The position numbers were made by a program, and so were the translations under genes. A DNA stretch of 42,844 nucleotides from Pseudoxanthomonas suwonensis (GTDB lineage: Bacteria; Pseudomonadota; Gammaproteobacteria; Xanthomonadales; Xanthomonadaceae), in contig JAUNRQ010000018.1 in NCBI GenBank assembly GCA_030535605.1, positions 1 to 42,844 of the forward strand, given 5' to 3'. Of this stretch, positions 39,132-42,844 are shown one piece after another (position 1 is the first letter of the stretch; the number at the start of each line of letters is the position of its first letter). The notes beneath the pieces are model-generated. The model was not told the DNA's origin and did no database searches. It saw only the letters and a program-made list of their open reading frames with translations.

Positions 39132-39863
39132 ATGAGCGATCTGCAACGGCCCAGCGGCCGCACCCCCGCGCAGCTGCGCGAGGTCACCATCACCCGCGGT
39201 TACACGCGCCATGCCGAGGGCTCGGTACTGGTCGCCTTCGGCGACACCCGGGTCCTGTGCACCGCCAGCGTCGAGTCGCGGGTGCCGCCGTTCCTGCGTG
39301 GCAAGGGCGAGGGCTGGGTCACGGCCGAATACGGCATGCTGCCGCGCGCCACCCACACCCGCAGTGATCGCGAAGCGGCGCGGGGAAAGCAAGGCGGGCG
39401 CACGCTGGAGATCCAACGACTGATCGGCCGCAGCCTGCGTGCCTGCATCAACCGTTCGGCGCTTGGCGAGCGCACCGTCACGTTGGACTGCGACGTGTTG
39501 CAGGCCGACGGCGGCACCCGCACCGCGGCGATCACCGGCGCCTATGTCGCGCTGGCGGACGCCGTGCAAGTGCTCGTGGACGCCGGGGAGATCCGTCGCA
39601 ATCCACTGCTCGGGGCGGTGGCGGCGGTGTCGGTCGGCATCTGGCGCGGCCTGCCGGTACTGGACCTGGATTACGCCGAGGACAGCGACTGCGACACCGA
39701 CATGAATCTGGTCATGAACGACGGCGGCGGCATCATCGAGCTGCAGGGCACCGCCGAAGGCCATGCCTTCCGCCGCGACGAACTGGACGCGATGCTGAGC
39801 TTGGGCGAAGCCGGCTGCGCGCAGCTGTTTGCAGCGCAGCGCGCAGCCCTGGGCCACGCCTGA
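39132..39863 (+). CDS. rph: ribonuclease PH
   Basis: 243 residues, full length (no E. coli K-12-type truncation). [20 protein letters not shown] start, [60 protein letters not shown] and [20 protein letters not shown] carry the phosphate and RNA binding site. It trims tRNA 3' ends phosphorolytically. First gene of rph-rdgB-hemW; its stop overlaps the rdgB ATG (TGATG). Confidence 0.96.
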   Translation: MSDLQRPSGRTPAQLREVTITRGYTRHAEGSVLVAFGDTRVLCTASVESRVPPFLRGKGEGWVTAEYGMLPRATHTRSDREAARGKQGGRTLEIQRLIGRSLRACINRSALGERTVTLDCDVLQADGGTRTAAITGAYVALADAVQVLVDAGEIRRNPLLGAVAAVSVGIWRGLPVLDLDYAEDSDCDTDMNLVMNDGGGIIELQGTAEGHAFRRDELDAMLSLGEAGCAQLFAAQRAALGHA

Positions 39864-40471
39864 TGCCGATGGCCACCACGCGCGAGATCGTGCTGGCCAG
39901 CGGCAATGCCGGCAAGCTGGCGGAGTTCCGCACGTTGTTCGACGACGCCGGGTGGCAGTTGCGGCCGCAGTCCGGATTCAACGTGCCGGACGCCGAGGAA
40001 ACCGGGCAGACGTTCATCGAGAACGCGATCCTCAAGGCGCGCCATGCCGCCCGCCTCACTGGCCTGCCGGCATTGGCCGATGACTCCGGCCTGTGCGTGG
40101 ACGCCCTCGGCGGCGCACCGGGCCTGCACTCGGCCCGCTACAGCGGCACCCATGGCGATCACGCCGCCAACATCGACAAACTGCTGAAGGCGATGGCAGG
40201 CGTGCCGGATGCACGACGCGGCGCGCGCTTCGTCTGCGTGCTGGCATTGCTGCGCCATGCCGACGATCCGCAGCCGCTGATCGCGGAAGGGCTGTGGGAG
40301 GGACGCATCCAGCACGCACGCAGTGGCGAAGGCGGCTTCGGCTACGACCCGGTGTTTTTCGTCCCCGAGCACGGCATGAGCGCGGCGGAACTGCCTGCCG
40401 AGGTGAAGCATCGCAGCAGCCACCGCGCCCGGGCGATGGCGCTGCTGGCCCAGCGGCTGGCGGCCCTGTAG
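39863..40471 (+). CDS. rdgB: dITP/XTP pyrophosphatase (RdgB/HAM1)
   Basis: 202 residues. Motifs IVLASGNAGKLAEFRTLF, ETGQTFIENAILKARHAA, LALADDSGLCVDALGGAPG (PALADDSG here), RYSGTHGDHAANIDKLL, and GEGGFGYDPVFFVPEH. It removes noncanonical purine triphosphates (dITP, XTP) to avoid mutation. ATG overlaps the rph stop; a second ATG two codons in is possible. Confidence 0.95.
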   Translation: MPMATTREIVLASGNAGKLAEFRTLFDDAGWQLRPQSGFNVPDAEETGQTFIENAILKARHAARLTGLPALADDSGLCVDALGGAPGLHSARYSGTHGDHAANIDKLLKAMAGVPDARRGARFVCVLALLRHADDPQPLIAEGLWEGRIQHARSGEGGFGYDPVFFVPEHGMSAAELPAEVKHRSSHRARAMALLAQRLAAL

Positions 40472-40551
40472 CGCACAATCACCCCGTGCCTGCCGACCAT
40501 CGCCCCCACACGGCACCCGCCACCGATCCAGGCACCGGACTGCCGATCCCG

Positions 40552-41739
40552 ATGCCGTTGCTGATTCCGCCACCGCTGTCGCTCTACGTCCACCTGCCAT
40601 GGTGCGTACGCAAATGCCCCTACTGCGACTTCAACTCGCACGCGCAGAAGGGTGCCCTGCCGTTCGATGATTACGTCGACGCCCTCCTGCGCGATCTCGA
40701 CCACGACCTGCCACTGGTGTGGGGTCGGACCGTGCACAGCGTGTTCTTCGGCGGCGGCACGCCCAGCCTGTTCCCCGCCGCGGCCATCGACCGCTTCCTG
40801 CAACAGGCCAGCGCCCGGCTGCGCTTCGCGCCCGGTGCCGAGATCACCCTCGAAACAAATCCCGGCACCGCCGAGCATGACCGCTTCGATGCCTACCGCC
40901 GTGCCGGCGTCCACCGCATCAGCTTCGGCATCCAGAGCTTCGACGACGGCTGCCTGCAGCGACTTGGCCGGATCCATGACAGCCGCGAAGCCGAGCACGC
41001 GGTGCGGATGGCTCAGGACGAGGGCATCGACAACATCAACCTCGACCTGATGTACGCCCTGCCCGGCCAGGACCTTGCCATGGCCAACGCCGACATCGAC
41101 CGCGCTCTCGCGCTTGAGCCGGCGCATGTGTCGCATTACCAGCTCACGTTGGAACCCAACACCGCCTTCGCCGCAGCACCACCACGGGCACTGCCCGACG
41201 ACGACACCGCCTGGGACATGCAGGACGCCGCGCAGGCACGACTGGCAGCCGCCGGCTTCGACAACTACGAAACCAGCGCCTGGGCGCGACCGGGCCGGCA
41301 ATGCGCGCACAACCTCAACTACTGGCGCTTCGGCGACTACCTGGGCATCGGTGCCGGCGCCCACGGCAAGATCAGCCTCGGCGGCAGCCAGCAGGTACTG
41401 CGTCGCTGGAAACACAAGCACCCGACGACGTGGATGGCCGCTGCCGGCAGCGCAAGCGCGATCGGCGGTGACGAGATCCTCACGCCCGAGCGCCTGCCCT
41501 TCGACTACATGCTCAACGTCCTGCGCCTGCGCGAAGGATTCTCGTTGGACGATTTCGAGGCCCGCACGGGGCTTTCACGTGGAATGATCGAGGCGAAACT
41601 GGCCGTGTGCCGCGACCGGGGATGGCTGGGCAACCGCAACGGCAGGATCGTGCCGACCGAAACCGGCGCGCGTTTCCTCAACGACCTGTTGCTGGTGTTT
41701 CTCGACGAGCCTCCCCGGGCGGCAGCGGGCCGCACTTGA
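40552..41739 (+). CDS. hemW: HemW-type radical SAM protein (haem chaperone)
   Basis: 395 residues. Radical SAM cluster C18xxxC22xxC25 (WCVRKCPYCDF), SVFFGGGTPSLFP, ITLETNPGTAEHDRF, RISFGIQSFDDGCL, INLDLMYALPGQ, and the HemW signature HNLNYWRFGDYLGIGAGAHG, then the C-terminal HemN domain (LPFDYMLNVLRLREGFSLDD). Family members bind and transfer haem; older annotations call them anaerobic coproporphyrinogen oxidase. ATG 40552 is used; an in-frame GTG at 40486 would add 22 Pro/Thr-rich residues. It starts 80 bases after rdgB. Confidence 0.93.
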   Translation: MPLLIPPPLSLYVHLPWCVRKCPYCDFNSHAQKGALPFDDYVDALLRDLDHDLPLVWGRTVHSVFFGGGTPSLFPAAAIDRFLQQASARLRFAPGAEITLETNPGTAEHDRFDAYRRAGVHRISFGIQSFDDGCLQRLGRIHDSREAEHAVRMAQDEGIDNINLDLMYALPGQDLAMANADIDRALALEPAHVSHYQLTLEPNTAFAAAPPRALPDDDTAWDMQDAAQARLAAAGFDNYETSAWARPGRQCAHNLNYWRFGDYLGIGAGAHGKISLGGSQQVLRRWKHKHPTTWMAAAGSASAIGGDEILTPERLPFDYMLNVLRLREGFSLDDFEARTGLSRGMIEAKLAVCRDRGWLGNRNGRIVPTETGARFLNDLLLVFLDEPPRAAAGRT

Positions 41740-41771
41740 CGCCGGATGTCGACATCCCGGAACGAGACACG

Positions 41772-41906
41772 TGAAGACCTTCGCCAATCTCGATCAACCT
41801 GCGCTGCCCAACCTGCCCGATCGCGTCCGCGCCGTCCTTGTCGAGGTACTGGCCTGCAGCCGTCGATACCTGCCGCCGCTTCTGGAATGGTGTCTGGCCA
41901 ACACCG
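41772..41906 (+). pseudogene. possible N-terminal remnant of a DUF1631-like protein
   Basis: From GTG 41772 the peptide reads KTFANLDQPALPNLPDRVRA and VLVEVLACSRRYLPPLLEWC. It looks like a genuine protein start, similar by memory to DUF1631 N-termini (LPPRVR...L..VL). After about 45 codons the reading becomes Arg/Gly-rich shadow until the stop at 42178. No continuation is found in other frames. It could be a truncated gene or a chance resemblance; the family name is a weak inference. Confidence 0.3.
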
Positions 41907-41939
41907 AAGATCCGCGCGCATGGACGACACGCACCCTGC

Positions 41940-42142
41940 CGCCAAGGCATGGCCGGCGAGGCAATGGACGCCATCGCGAAGGGCAGCGGCAAGCCACGCG
42001 GATGCACCTGCAATGCCGCGTTCGCCGGGGCTTCGACCCGGCTGCGCGCCTGCTCGCGACGCCGCTCCGGATCACGGGCCAGCAAGATGATCGCCAGAGC
42101 CACCATCGAGGCAACCGCACCCGCGCCCACGACGGTGCGCAA
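41940..42142 (-). CDS. hypothetical N-terminal membrane segment, doubtful
   Basis: On the minus strand from ATG 42142 the frame reads RTVVGAGAVASMVALAIILL followed by ARDPERRREQARSR, a signal-anchor-like helix with a positive flank, then about 35 ordinary residues. The frame runs on to 41678, antisense to hemW, which is implausible for a full gene. It may be a fragment. Otherwise 41740-42233 contains nothing I recognise. Confidence 0.2.
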
Positions 42143-42233
42143 CGCCGGTACCGGGGATCACGAATCGACGGCCCCTGAAATTCCTCGCGGATTGGTCCAG
42201 AATTTTGTACTGATCCCGCACGCGAGCCATGGC

Positions 42234-42844
42234 ATGCATGCCCCCCCGATCGCCACTTCATATCGAGACCATCACGCCGTGTGCACCCGGCGCGCCGATG
42301 CGGCACTGGAGCGCGGCGGATTCGATCATCTGGTCATCCCAAGCGGCACCCTGCACTACCACCTGTTCGACGACCGCGACTATCCGTACGCGGTCAATCC
42401 CCAATTCAAGGCTTGGCTGCCGCTGACCGACACGCCCGGAAGCTGGTTGTCGTACACGCCGGGACAGCGCCCCAGGCTGGTGTTCCTGCAGCCGCACGAC
42501 TACTGGCACGCCGTGCCGGAGGATCCTTCCGGACCCTGGGTCGAGCACTTCGACATCATCACGATCCGTGAGCCAGACGAGGCGAGGCGGCATCTGCCCG
42601 ATGCCCCCGGGCGTTGCGCGATCCTGGGCGACCCCGCAAGCGCGCTGGGTGACTACGTGCCCAACAACCCCGTCGCAGTGCTGGACTACCTGGATTTCTA
42701 CCGCGCGTTCAAGACGCCATACGAAATCCACATGCTGCGACGTGCCAACAGCATCGCCGCGCGCGCCCACCGCGCCGCCGAGCGTGGCTTCCGCGCCGGT
42801 GCCAGCGAGTTCGGCATCCATCTGGCCTACTGCATGGCCGCCGG
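42234..42844 (+). CDS. pepQ: Xaa-Pro dipeptidase PepQ, 5' part (runs off window)
   Basis: 203 codons visible. Strong resemblance to PepQ: ADAALERGGFDHLVIPSGTL, FDDRDYPYAVNPQFKAWLPL, PHDYWHAVPEDPSGPWVEHF, LGDYVPNNPVAVLDYLDFYR, AFKTPYEIHMLRRAN, and RAGASEFGIHLAYCMAA, the start of the pitta-bread catalytic domain. The metal-binding residues lie beyond the edge. It cleaves Xaa-Pro dipeptides in the cytoplasm. ATG 42234 (HAPPIATSYRDHHA) is the first in-frame start; no good ribosome site is seen. Confidence 0.93.
   Translation, partial: MHAPPIATSYRDHHAVCTRRADAALERGGFDHLVIPSGTLHYHLFDDRDYPYAVNPQFKAWLPLTDTPGSWLSYTPGQRPRLVFLQPHDYWHAVPEDPSGPWVEHFDIITIREPDEARRHLPDAPGRCAILGDPASALGDYVPNNPVAVLDYLDFYRAFKTPYEIHMLRRANSIAARAHRAAERGFRAGASEFGIHLAYCMAA

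Overview
The window is a GC-rich, housekeeping-dense chromosomal segment of a gammaproteobacterium, most likely family Lysobacteraceae/Xanthomonadaceae (Lysobacter, Luteimonas or Stenotrophomonas type). This rests on remembered family resemblance, not a search. The supporting signs are high G+C with strong third-position G+C, an animal-type class I fructose-bisphosphate aldolase beside pyk and pgk, a type IV pilus pilMNOPQ cluster divergent from PBP1A, a moxR/DUF58/VWA/BatD cluster, and a gmk-rpoZ-spoT-ridA-recG run.

Layout. 1-157 is the 3' end of an M28 peptidase. 248-2583 (minus) holds a SpoU/TrmH RNA methylase behind an AGCS symporter, with a small DUF1328 membrane protein diverging at 2714. 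3010-3531 (minus) is a frameshifted GNAT pseudogene. 3604-7878 (minus) is a two-gene RND efflux operon (lipoprotein adaptor and permease) with a palindrome over its probable promoter. 7879-8496 holds no recognisable gene. 8497-12852 (minus) is a glycolytic cluster: pgk, a coupled DUF302 lipoprotein, pyk and class I aldolase. 12917-20329 (minus) is a MoxR-DUF58-DUF4381-BatA-BatB/TPR-BatD operon. Five genes from DUF58 to BatD are joined by ATGA/GTGA overlaps, and the run ends in a decayed truncated-haemoglobin gene. 20456-25539 (minus) is pilMNOPQ with a strong terminator; mrcA (PBP1A) diverges at 25749.

The remainder is a conserved unknown gene (28404), gltA, rpmE2, a nucleoside hydrolase, recG, ridA, spoT, rpoZ, gmk and yicC (all minus from gltA on). 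Then rph-rdgB-hemW run on the plus strand, followed by about 490 bases of degraded sequence and the 5' part of pepQ running off the end.

The functional groups are central carbon flow (aldolase, pgk, pyk, gltA), envelope work (type IV pilus alignment complex and secretin, PBP1A, Bat complex, RND pump), nucleotide quality and stringent control (gmk, rdgB, spoT, nucleoside hydrolase), and RNA maturation or decay (rph, yicC, SpoU methylase).

I found no convincing new biological system, CRISPR array, tRNA, rRNA, insertion sequence or prophage. The parts most worth a second look are the compositional mosaic inside pilQ, the BatB domain that appears to have lost its metal site, the two pseudogenes, the heptamer repeat placed right at the DUF58 start codon, the (GC)9 tract inside moxR, and the operator-like palindrome ahead of the efflux operon.
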